This document shows, in pieces, positions 48,206-55,650 of a stretch of DNA of 64,000 nt; position 1 is the first letter of the stretch, and every line of letters starts with the position of its first letter. Under the pieces are notes generated by a model, which searched no databases, had not been told where the DNA came from, and saw only the letters and a list, made by a program, of their open reading frames with translations. Made by a program: the position numbers and the translations under genes. Where the stretch lies: contig NZ_BOSG01000003.1 in assembly GCF_018403225.1 (NCBI RefSeq), positions 124,001 through 188,000 of the forward strand, written 5' to 3'. This DNA comes from Paenibacillus sp. J23TS9 (GTDB taxonomy: Bacteria; Bacillota; Bacilli; Paenibacillales; Paenibacillaceae).

Positions 48206-49684
48206 TTATACCTTATGTGAGTCGATATATTCACCTACAAGTCTGCCAGACAACGACACGATCGGTGTTCCTCCGCCCGGATGCGTCGCGCCCCCCACAA
48301 ACCATAGCCCTTTAACATCCTTGCTCCGGTTGCCCGGGCGGAAAAAGGTCTGCCTGATCGAATTCGCGGATATGCCGTAAATGGCCCCCTTGTAAGCCAG
48401 CGTATCATTTGCAATATCCTGCGGCGTATAGTGAAGCAGCACATGATTCTGATCGATGTCGGTCAGACCGTAGCTTTTCAGATCAGCAAGCACCTTTTCG
48501 CCATAAGCTTCCGTCTCTCGGTTCCAGTTCGTCAGCGGGCTGAGGTAAGGTGCATTGGCTAAAATAAACAGGTTGCTGCAGCCATCCGGAGCCATACCCG
48601 ATTCAGAATATCCCGAATGGCAAACATACAATGCAGGATGCTCGGGAGGCTGCTTGTCCATGAAAATCTCTTGGAATTCACGACCATATTGTTCCGGAAA
48701 AAAGACGGTGTGATGCAGCAGCCTGTTATACTGGCGCGGTACTCCTGCAAGCATGACAAAGCCTGAAAGAGACGGCTCATAGCTGCTGATTTTCTCATTA
48801 CGCATGGAGGGGCGGTCATCTTCATCCAGCAGTGTCCGATTCACCGTGAGCACATCTCCATTCGAAATCACCGTATTCGCATTATAATATCCGCTATTGG
48901 TTTCCACGCCAGCCGCTCTGCCGCCCTTGACCACGATGTGTTTCACTTCCGTATCGGTAACCAGCTCAACGCCAAGCTCCTTAGCGAGCTTAACCATACC
49001 TTCCACGATAGAGTACGTTCCCCCGCGAACGCCATAAACGCCCATTTCCGCTTCCACATGACCAAGCATGGCAAATATGGATGGAGCCTGATGGGGGGAT
49101 GATCCGACATAGGTCGAATATCTTCCTATCATCGCCAGCGTGTTCGGATGACTAAAATAGCGAGACAGCAGAGATTTCAGGGAGGTCATCGGCCTCACTC
49201 TCAATAGGCTGCGCAGCATGGACGGGCTCGCCTTGTCCCGCCAATTCAGCAGCAGACGGTTTAAGAAATGCTCTTCCGAAAGTTGATACAGCTCAGCCGA
49301 TTCCCGAAGGAAATTCTCATATTGCAGGGCATCGGAAGGGCTGAATGTTGATATTTGATCTTTCATCTTTTCTACATCCCGGGTCATATCCACCACCGAG
49401 CCGTCTGTAAAAATACTTCTGGAGCGCGGCTCCAATTCGTAAAGACTGACATAGTCCTCCATTTTGGCGCCACCCTGCTCAAAGACGCCGCGAAAAACAT
49501 GGGGCATGGTAATCGTACTCGGCCCGCGGTCAAATGTGTATCCTCCCTGCTGGATACGCTGCAGCTTCCCGCCTGGTGTATGTTGGCGTTCCAGCACTGT
49601 AACCTTCCAGCCTTTGGAAGCGAGTGTGATTGCGCAGGATAAGCCGCCGAGGCCCGCTCCGATAATAACAGCCTGATGTGTCAT
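48206..49684 (-). CDS. CrtI/CrtN-type carotenoid (phytoene/squalene) desaturase
   Basis: This FAD-dependent enzyme of 492 aa has the Rossmann motif VIIGAGLGGLSCAITLASKG (about 6-25), GGYTFDRGPS and the C-terminal FAD motif GLWFVGGATHPGGGTP. It introduces double bonds into a C30 or C40 carotenoid precursor; which of these cannot be read from sequence alone. No phytoene or dehydrosqualene synthase is in the window. It lies downstream of carH, and an in-phase TACA array at 50122-50169 could control it. The start has only a weak ribosome-binding site. Confidence 0.88.
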   Translation of the reverse strand: MTHQAVIIGAGLGGLSCAITLASKGWKVTVLERQHTPGGKLQRIQQGGYTFDRGPSTITMPHVFRGVFEQGGAKMEDYVSLYELEPRSRSIFTDGSVVDMTRDVEKMKDQISTFSPSDALQYENFLRESAELYQLSEEHFLNRLLLNWRDKASPSMLRSLLRVRPMTSLKSLLSRYFSHPNTLAMIGRYSTYVGSSPHQAPSIFAMLGHVEAEMGVYGVRGGTYSIVEGMVKLAKELGVELVTDTEVKHIVVKGGRAAGVETNSGYYNANTVISNGDVLTVNRTLLDEDDRPSMRNEKISSYEPSLSGFVMLAGVPRQYNRLLHHTVFFPEQYGREFQEIFMDKQPPEHPALYVCHSGYSESGMAPDGCSNLFILANAPYLSPLTNWNRETEAYGEKVLADLKSYGLTDIDQNHVLLHYTPQDIANDTLAYKGAIYGISANSIRQTFFRPGNRSKDVKGLWFVGGATHPGGGTPIVSLSGRLVGEYIDSHKV

Positions 49685-49766
49685 TCATAACGCCTGCCTT
49701 TCCTTATGTTGCCTCGCCCGGTGACTCCTGTCTGCCAGGGACTTATCGCGATGACAGCCAAGCAGG

Positions 49767-49979
49767 CTATACTCGCCGGCAGGAGCAAACGCTGCCATGG
49801 AGCCTGGCTCCCGTCTCTGTCTGATATCCCTTAACCGCCATGCCAATCAAGGCCGCTGCTCCCGCCCAAATGATCGTATCGTTATACTCTATAAACCAAA
49901 TAATACCAACAGTAATAGGCGGCAGCAAATATAAAAGGTGTACAAAAGCAGTACATTCCCAAAGAGAAGCCCACTGCAA
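49767..49979 (-). pseudogene. Possible remnant of a small membrane protein
   Basis: Between the desaturase and carH the minus strand carries a hydrophobic reading frame (LLYLLPPITVGIIWFIE, then AGAAALIGMAVKGYQTE) that begins without a proper start; an overlapping frame supplies an ATG and a hydrophobic start (MAAAKIFTRLSLAVGFSLG, from 50021). A frameshift near 49960 would join them. No ribosome-binding site is seen. It may be noise from T-rich DNA. Confidence 0.25.
49941..49955. promoter_or_regulatory. Two TACA cores 11 bp apart (weak CarH-like site)
   Basis: TACA at 49941 and 49952, with a TATA at 49930 in the same register. The flanking T seen in other sites is missing. Confidence 0.25.
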
Positions 49980-50121
49980 GCGACAGCCTCGTAAATATTT
50001 TTGCGGCAGCCATTACAGAGCTCGTGCGCGTTCCGCTAATTCTCAGGGAGATATGATGATGCAACTCTGCAGCCATGACTGGATGTCCGGATTATATGGA
50101 AAATCCATCTTTTATTCCCAG

Positions 50122-50169
50122 TATAAACATTATACAAATCCAATACAAATATCAACTAAATGTTATACA
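50122..50169. promoter_or_regulatory. Putative CarH operator array upstream of the desaturase
   Basis: TACA at 50133, 50144 and 50166, all in an 11-bp register (TATA at 50122; the 50155 slot is degenerate). A minus-strand TATAAT at 50129-50134 lies within it, with TTGATA 15 bp upstream, so bound regulator would cover a promoter directed at the desaturase and fni. Confidence 0.55.
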
Positions 50170-50220
50170 ATTCTGTAAACCCTACTACACCGGCTTGATA
50201 CCAGATAAATCCAGAGCATT

Positions 50221-50259
50221 AAAAAAGCCTGCTGAACATTTAAGTTCAGACAGGCTTTT
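50221..50259 (-). terminator. Terminator of carH
   Basis: AAAAGCCTG-CTGAAC pairs with GTTCAG-a-CAGGCTTTT (50223-50237 with 50244-50259), one bulge; T6 follows on the minus strand. Confidence 0.88.
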
Positions 50260-50309
50260 ACGTTTTACTAGCTCAACCATAGAAGGCCCGGACACACCCG
50301 GAAGTATAC

Positions 50310-51215
50310 TCAACGGAAATACGGGCTTTTCTCAAACCAATCCTGCCACTTATCCGCAGGCTCCTTCATTACCCAATCCGGGTGCATCGGCTGTGCCGTG
50401 CTTTCATAACCTTTACCGCCAAGAATAAAATTCACATCCGGATACCGTCTGGCAATCAGCGATACAAACGCATCCGTCTCCGGAACGAGCTCACTGCTCA
50501 TCGTCGAAATGCAGATCAGTTGGACATGCTGCTCTCCGATCATATCCAGCACCCCATCAAGCGGCGTATTGGCTCCAAGGTACAACACCTCCACGCCGTT
50601 TTTGCGCAGAAACAACGAGAACAACATCAAACCAACCTGATGATGCTCTCCCTCCGGACAAAATGACAGCACTTTTGGAAGCTTCGGGTAGATCGGAAAC
50701 ATGTGGAAAAACTGATAAAACCGCTGCGAGATCAGCGTCGTCATAAAATGCTCCTGCGCCACGGTTGCTCTCCCTGATTCCCATGCGTCCCCTACACGGA
50801 TCAGCACAGGAACCAGCACATGATAAAACATCGAGTCATAGCCGTACATCGAAAAGCCAAAGTCAATCAATCCATTGGCCCGCTCGCCCTGGAACTGATA
50901 TAGCGTACGGTAAATCTGATCCGACATTTTCGTAAAAGCTTCCTTGGAGCTGCCGACAGGCGGCTCGGAGAAGGCATGAACCTGCCGCTTCTCTTTCCTG
51001 TACTCCTTCAGTAATAAAACAGCTTGAGAAATGCTCATATGCTTGTCTTCTACCTGCTCCTTGAGCCACTTCAGATCTTCAATATTCTCACTGCTGTATA
51101 CCCGGTACCCTGATTCCGTACGCGTTGGATTAACCGCCCCATACCGGTTTTCCCACGCCCTCAGGGTCACTGTCGGAATTTCCAGCATTTCGGAAACCTG
51201 TTTAATGGAATACAC
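50310..51215 (-). CDS. carH: CarH-like MerR regulator with B12-binding photosensory domain
   Basis: CarH binds adenosylcobalamin in the dark, represses carotenoid genes as a tetramer and is released by light. The protein has a MerR helix-turn-helix (VYSIKQVSEMLEIPTVTLRAWENRYG), a helical domain with the diagnostic W-x9-EH motif (WESGRATVAQEH) and a B12 Rossmann domain with EHHQVG (ExHxxG, lower-ligand His). The Trp-to-His spacings are within one residue of Thermus CarH as I recall it. Start is uncertain: GTG 51215 has AAAGAGAG at 10 nt; the ATG at 51284 sits inside the operator only 14 nt from the predicted transcript start. Confidence 0.85.
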   Translation of the reverse strand: MYSIKQVSEMLEIPTVTLRAWENRYGAVNPTRTESGYRVYSSENIEDLKWLKEQVEDKHMSISQAVLLLKEYRKEKRQVHAFSEPPVGSSKEAFTKMSDQIYRTLYQFQGERANGLIDFGFSMYGYDSMFYHVLVPVLIRVGDAWESGRATVAQEHFMTTLISQRFYQFFHMFPIYPKLPKVLSFCPEGEHHQVGLMLFSLFLRKNGVEVLYLGANTPLDGVLDMIGEQHVQLICISTMSSELVPETDAFVSLIARRYPDVNFILGGKGYESTAQPMHPDWVMKEPADKWQDWFEKSPYFR

Positions 51216-51281
51216 ACTGCTCACACTCTCTTTAACTTTTATCCGATCATCACGTTCATGAGCAAGGGAACACTCATCTAA

Positions 51282-51333
51282 CATTCTACAAATTTAATAC
51301 ACCGATTATACATGATGCACTGGAGTATGTCAC
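51282..51333 (-). promoter_or_regulatory. carH promoter overlapped by three 11-bp TACA repeats
   Basis: Minus strand GTGACA (51328-51333), 17-bp spacer, TATAAT (51305-51310). On the plus strand TACA recurs at 51287, 51298 and 51309, exactly 11 bp apart, each preceded by T three bases before TACA. The repeats cover the -10 and start point. A CTGGAGT-N5-ACTCCAG hairpin (51320-51338) overlaps the -35. Confidence 0.7.
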
Positions 51334-51355
51334 TCCAGGAAAAACCATCCCTAAT

Positions 51356-51371
51356 GTTTCCCTCAGGAAAA
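51356..51371. promoter_or_regulatory. MntR-box-like sequence upstream of mntH
   Basis: Read on the minus strand, 13 of 16 bases match the Bacillus MntR site as I recall it (TTTGCCTTAAGGAAAC). It lies about 145 bp upstream of mntH, rather far, and no strong mntH promoter could be fixed. Confidence 0.35.
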
Positions 51372-51515
51372 TGTTTTAAGTACATGCAATTCTACCGGGC
51401 TCCATCCATATGATGAGGTAGCAAGTTTGAGCCCAGTCCAGACCGCTCCGTCTTTTTGGTCAATTATGGTTCGTCCCGTGAATATATCATTGCTACAGGA
51501 AGGTGAGTGCTACAC

Positions 51516-52865
51516 ATGAATGCCAGTGAAGAAAGCAGATTAGCTTCCACCAGCCGCGGCTGGCGGAAGCGAAATGATACTCCAAGCCTGCCGGAAGTCC
51601 ATCAATCCATGAAAGTCCCGCTGAAGGCCGGCTTTTTCCGTAAGCTACTAGCCTTTGCCGGACCCGGCTATCTGGTTGCGGTTGGTTACATGGATCCGGG
51701 GAACTGGGCATCCGATCTGGCCGGGGGCGCCATGTTCAATTACTCACTCTTATCCGTTATCATGATTTCCAACCTCATGGCCATTCTGCTGCAGTCTCTA
51801 TCTGCCCGCCTTGGCATCGCCACCGGCCGTGATCTCGCTCAAGCCTGCCGCGACCATTACAGCAAACCCGTCAGCATGGGTCTGTGGGTGTTGTGCGAGC
51901 TCGCCATCGCCGCTTGCGATCTTGCGGAAGTCATCGGAACCGCCATCGCGCTCCAGCTTCTATTCGGCATTCCTCTGCTATATGGTGTACTGATCACATC
52001 CGTTGATGTCATTCTTGTACTTATGCTGCAGAATAAGGGCTTCCGGCATATCGAGGTCATGGTCATCTCTTTTATCGCGATTATCATCCTATGTTTCGGC
52101 GTAGAGCTCTTCTTGTCCCAGCCGGATATGGCAGGTGTAATGGGTGGTTTCGTACCTACGACAGATATCGTTACCAATCCAGAGATGCTGTATATTGCCC
52201 TCGCAATGCTCGGCGCAACCGTGATGCCGCATAATCTGTACCTGCATTCCTCGATCGTCCAGACCCGCAAAATCGATCAAAGCGTAGCAGGCAAAAAATC
52301 CGCAATCCGCTTTGCCACCATTGATTCGACCGTTGCTCTGACCATCGCGCTGTTCGTAAATGCCGCTATTCTGATCTTGGCTGCATCTGCCTTTTATTCT
52401 ACGGGGCATACTGAAGTAGCAGAGATTCAGGACGCATACCATCTGCTGACCCCGCTTCTCGGCACGGGCATGGCCAGTATCCTGTTTGCCGTTGCGCTGC
52501 TGGCTTCAGGTCAAAACTCCACCCTAACCGGTACGCTAGCCGGGCAAATCGTGATGGAGGGCTTTCTCAATCTCCGATTGAAGCCATGGATTCGGCGGCT
52601 GATTACACGACTGATTGCCATCATTCCCGCGGTCATCGTTATTGGATTGTATGGTGAAGGCTCCACCGGCCAGCTGCTCATCTTCAGCCAGGTCGTCCTT
52701 TCCCTCCAGCTGTCCTTTGCGGTCTTCCCGCTTGTTAAATTCACTTCGGATCCGGTTAAAATGGGACCGTTTATCGCTCCCCAATGGGTTCGTGTGCTTG
52801 CCAGAATTGTCGCGGTCATCATCGCCGCTTTAAATATATATCTGCTGTACGGCACCTTTTTCTAA
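51516..52865 (+). CDS. mntH: Nramp-family divalent metal (manganese) transporter MntH
   Basis: Proton-coupled importer of Mn2+ and related ions. The 449-aa protein has about eleven transmembrane helices, the metal-binding DPGN in helix 1 ([10 protein letters not shown], about 58-67) and MPHN in helix 6 ([12 protein letters not shown]). The ATG at 51516 follows AAGGTGAG at 9 nt; an in-frame GTG at 51507 is too close to the ribosome-binding site. A MntR-like box is upstream, and mntP at 35.1 kb is the matching exporter. Confidence 0.93.
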   Translation: MNASEESRLASTSRGWRKRNDTPSLPEVHQSMKVPLKAGFFRKLLAFAGPGYLVAVGYMDPGNWASDLAGGAMFNYSLLSVIMISNLMAILLQSLSARLGIATGRDLAQACRDHYSKPVSMGLWVLCELAIAACDLAEVIGTAIALQLLFGIPLLYGVLITSVDVILVLMLQNKGFRHIEVMVISFIAIIILCFGVELFLSQPDMAGVMGGFVPTTDIVTNPEMLYIALAMLGATVMPHNLYLHSSIVQTRKIDQSVAGKKSAIRFATIDSTVALTIALFVNAAILILAASAFYSTGHTEVAEIQDAYHLLTPLLGTGMASILFAVALLASGQNSTLTGTLAGQIVMEGFLNLRLKPWIRRLITRLIAIIPAVIVIGLYGEGSTGQLLIFSQVVLSLQLSFAVFPLVKFTSDPVKMGPFIAPQWVRVLARIVAVIIAALNIYLLYGTFF

Positions 52866-53044
52866 AAGGCTGTACAGCTTTTCCCTTTCCTGCCCACCTG
52901 CAAAAGCCGCTGATAAAGCAGCTTCTGCGTCAAACCGGGTGTTTCGACGTTAATATCTTACGAAATCAAGGGTCAGATTCGGGACAACCAACCTTGACTT
53001 AAACTCATATATATTGAACATGATTTCTTAAAAGGAGGATACAT

Positions 53045-54577
53045 ATGGGACAAGATACGGATCAACAGAGCGGATATTATAGAGCCGCAGCAGCTTCAGA
53101 AGCAGACCCAGTCAGCAAACCCAAACCACGAAAGCGCCGCAAACGCCGCTGGGTATTCAGCGTCCTGGCCCTGCTGGTTCTCTGGCTGGCGGGTGTTATT
53201 GTCTATCAGACGCATAAGCCCCTTCCTCCGGGTATTTCCTATGAAAGTCCGCTCTACCATGTAAAACAGGTCCGTTTTCTGCATGATTTAACCTACCCGG
53301 ACCCAAGCGGAAGGGTCGTCAATGAGCAGCAGATTCTCCAAAGAATCGACGAAATCGTGGACAATTCACGCAAATTTCTCGTTATAGACCTGTTCCTTTT
53401 TAATAATTACACCCACAAGGGGCAAGAGTTCCCCAAGATCAGCCAAGGGCTGGCGGACAAGCTGGTTCAGCATAAAAAGACCTATCCCGATATGGATATC
53501 GTCTTTATTACCGATGATGTGAACACCAATTACGGCTCGGCCCCCAATCTGCTGCTGGAGCAGATGAAGTCCGCGGGAATCCGGGTCATTGTGACGAATG
53601 TGGATCCGCTCCGTGACTCCAATCCGATCTATTCCTCGGTGTGGCGCACATTTTTCCAGTGGTTCGGCCAATCGGGCAAAGGCTGGCTCCCGAATCTGAT
53701 GGCAAGCGACGGACCCAAGATGACTGTCCGCTCTTACCTGAAGCTCGTCAATGTGAAGGCTAATCACCGGAAGGTCGTCGTCAGCGAGAACACGGCTCTG
53801 GTCTCCTCCGGCAATGTTCATGACGCCAGTGCCTATCACTCCAATGTCGCTTTTGAGGTTCAGGGACCGATTATCAAGGATATTCTGGCCTCCGAGCAAG
53901 CTGCGGCCGATCTGTCCAACGGCGGTCAGCTTCCGCAGTACATTCCGCAAGAGAATGCTAAAATAAAAGCAAATGATGGCCCGATCGGTGTGCGCTATCT
54001 GACTGAGGGAAAAGTGTATAAATACGTGCTCCAAGAGATTGACGCTACCAAAAAAGGCGATACGCTCTGGATGGGCATGTTCTACATTGCCGATGAAAAG
54101 GTGATGAATGCACTGCTGTCCGCAGCGGATCGCGGCGTAGAGATAAAGCTGCTGCTGGATCCGAATGAAAATGCGTTCGGACAGGAGAAAATCGGTATTC
54201 CTAACCGGCCGGTTGCTGCCGAGCTGACAAAACGCTCAAAAAAACGCATCGCAATCCGGTGGTATCATACAACACAGGAACAGTTCCACACGAAAATGAT
54301 GTATATCCATAAACCGGACGCGCAGTCCATTATCCTGGGTGGCTCCACCAATATGACTCCACGTAATCTCGACAACTACAATCTCGAGAATGACCTGTGG
54401 GTGTCGGTCCCTTCAGGAGCAGCACTTGATCTTCAGATGGAGAGCTATTTCGACCGTTTATGGAACAATAAGGGCGGCTCCTTCAGCTTGGACTTAAGCG
54501 CCTACCAGAAGAAATCCACTTGGTTCAAAGACATCCTGTTCCGCATTCAGAAAGCGCTTGGTTTCACGACCTTCTAA
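53045..54577 (+). CDS. Membrane-anchored phospholipase D-like protein
   Basis: This 510-aa protein has a basic start (PRKRRKRRW), one transmembrane helix (about 36-55) and an extracytoplasmic PLD superfamily domain. HKD motif 1 is NHRKVVVSENTALVSSGN (about 239-256) and motif 2 is FHTKMMYIHKPDAQSIILGGS with STNMTPRNLDNYNLEND. Substrate unknown: phospholipid or a wall polymer are possible. The start follows AAAGGAGG. Single-gene unit with a strong terminator. Confidence 0.85.
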   Translation: MGQDTDQQSGYYRAAAASEADPVSKPKPRKRRKRRWVFSVLALLVLWLAGVIVYQTHKPLPPGISYESPLYHVKQVRFLHDLTYPDPSGRVVNEQQILQRIDEIVDNSRKFLVIDLFLFNNYTHKGQEFPKISQGLADKLVQHKKTYPDMDIVFITDDVNTNYGSAPNLLLEQMKSAGIRVIVTNVDPLRDSNPIYSSVWRTFFQWFGQSGKGWLPNLMASDGPKMTVRSYLKLVNVKANHRKVVVSENTALVSSGNVHDASAYHSNVAFEVQGPIIKDILASEQAAADLSNGGQLPQYIPQENAKIKANDGPIGVRYLTEGKVYKYVLQEIDATKKGDTLWMGMFYIADEKVMNALLSAADRGVEIKLLLDPNENAFGQEKIGIPNRPVAAELTKRSKKRIAIRWYHTTQEQFHTKMMYIHKPDAQSIILGGSTNMTPRNLDNYNLENDLWVSVPSGAALDLQMESYFDRLWNNKGGSFSLDLSAYQKKSTWFKDILFRIQKALGFTTF

Positions 54578-54610
54578 CATGAAAATCCTGTAAACAAGCC
54601 ATGTAAAAAG

Positions 54611-54645
54611 AAAAAGGCGTTCTGCCATGTGCAGAACGCCTTTTT
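54611..54645. terminator. Bidirectional terminator
   Basis: Perfect 15-bp stem (54611-54625 with 54631-54645), CATGT loop, flanked by A5 and T5. Serves the convergent PLD and ABC ATPase genes. Confidence 0.93.
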
Positions 54646-54660
54646 CTATCGTATTCGCGT

Positions 54661-55488
54661 TTATTTCTCACATACGGCCTTCAACTGACAGCGTTCTCCG
54701 CATATACGGCCTTTACCGTGCGGAACGCACATCGGAGTGCCAAAGATCGGATCCTCTGCGATCATGCAGTCCATACAGAATACTTCCTTAACCATCTGAG
54801 GAGTCAGCACATCTTCCGGAGCTCCGGCGCAGTGCACTCCCTGGTCCTTGACCGCAATCATATGATCCGCATAGCGGCAGGCCAGATTCAGATCATGCAG
54901 TACCATGACAATGGTACGTCCCTGCTCGCGATTCAGTTCATACAAGAGATCCAGAACTTCAATCTGGTGGCTGAGATCGAGATAGGTCGTCGGTTCGTCC
55001 AGCAAAATCAGATCCGTATTCTGGGCAAGCGTCATGGCAATCCATGCCCGCTGACGTTGTCCGCCCGAAAGAGAATCCACTGTACGTTCCGCGAGATCGG
55101 ACAGTCCTGTCATCGCCAGTGCTTCGTGGACCAGCCGTTCATCCTCTGCGCTCCATTGCTTGAGCCAGGATTGATGAGGGTACCGCCCCTGCTTCACCAG
55201 CTGGAGCACTGTCAGCCCCTCAGGCGCTGTAGGACCCTGCGGCAAAATGGCCATACTGCGTGCAACCTCTTTGGTTGAAGTGCGGTGTATTTCTTTACCG
55301 TCCAGAAGCACAGATCCGCTCTTGGGTCTGAGCAGGCGCGCCAGCGAACGCAGCAAGGTTGATTTGCCGCAGCCGTTGCTGCCGATCAGCACGGTCACTT
55401 TGCCTTCTGGGACATGAAGATTGAGGTCCTTAATTATCTCCGTATCTCCGTAACTGAGCGTCAGTGCCTCGGTTTGCAAAAGGGTCAT
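54661..55488 (-). CDS. Iron-siderophore ABC transporter ATPase (FecE-like) with Cys-rich tail
   Basis: This 275-aa ATPase has Walker A GSNGCGKST (36-44), the Q-loop ILPQGPTAPEGLTV, the signature LSGGQRQR and Walker B LILLDEPTTYLDL. It resembles FecE/FepC/YusV siderophore ATPases. The C-terminus carries six Cys (238, 241, 254, 263, 267, 273), the last three in an extension beyond the usual end (ICGERCQLKAVCEK). No permease or binding protein is adjacent, so it may serve several systems. A perfect Fur box lies upstream. Confidence 0.9.
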   Translation of the reverse strand: MTLLQTEALTLSYGDTEIIKDLNLHVPEGKVTVLIGSNGCGKSTLLRSLARLLRPKSGSVLLDGKEIHRTSTKEVARSMAILPQGPTAPEGLTVLQLVKQGRYPHQSWLKQWSAEDERLVHEALAMTGLSDLAERTVDSLSGGQRQRAWIAMTLAQNTDLILLDEPTTYLDLSHQIEVLDLLYELNREQGRTIVMVLHDLNLACRYADHMIAVKDQGVHCAGAPEDVLTPQMVKEVFCMDCMIAEDPIFGTPMCVPHGKGRICGERCQLKAVCEK

Positions 55489-55581
55489 CGCCGGTTACCT
55501 CCCCATTCTCTGTTCTTCAGTTGATAGCATTAAGTATATGTTATCCGTCACAGTGATCCTGTGAAGTATATGTCTAATAAA

Positions 55582-55596
55582 TGATAATCATTATCA
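55582..55596. promoter_or_regulatory. Fur box
   Basis: TGATAAT-C-ATTATCA, a perfect 7-1-7 Fur site, 94 bp upstream of the ATPase start. It implies iron-starvation induction. Confidence 0.85.
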
Positions 55597-55650
55597 CCAA
55601 TAATAAAATGTCCGGGCGCCACTGTCAACTCCGGACTCAGTTCTTCCCCT

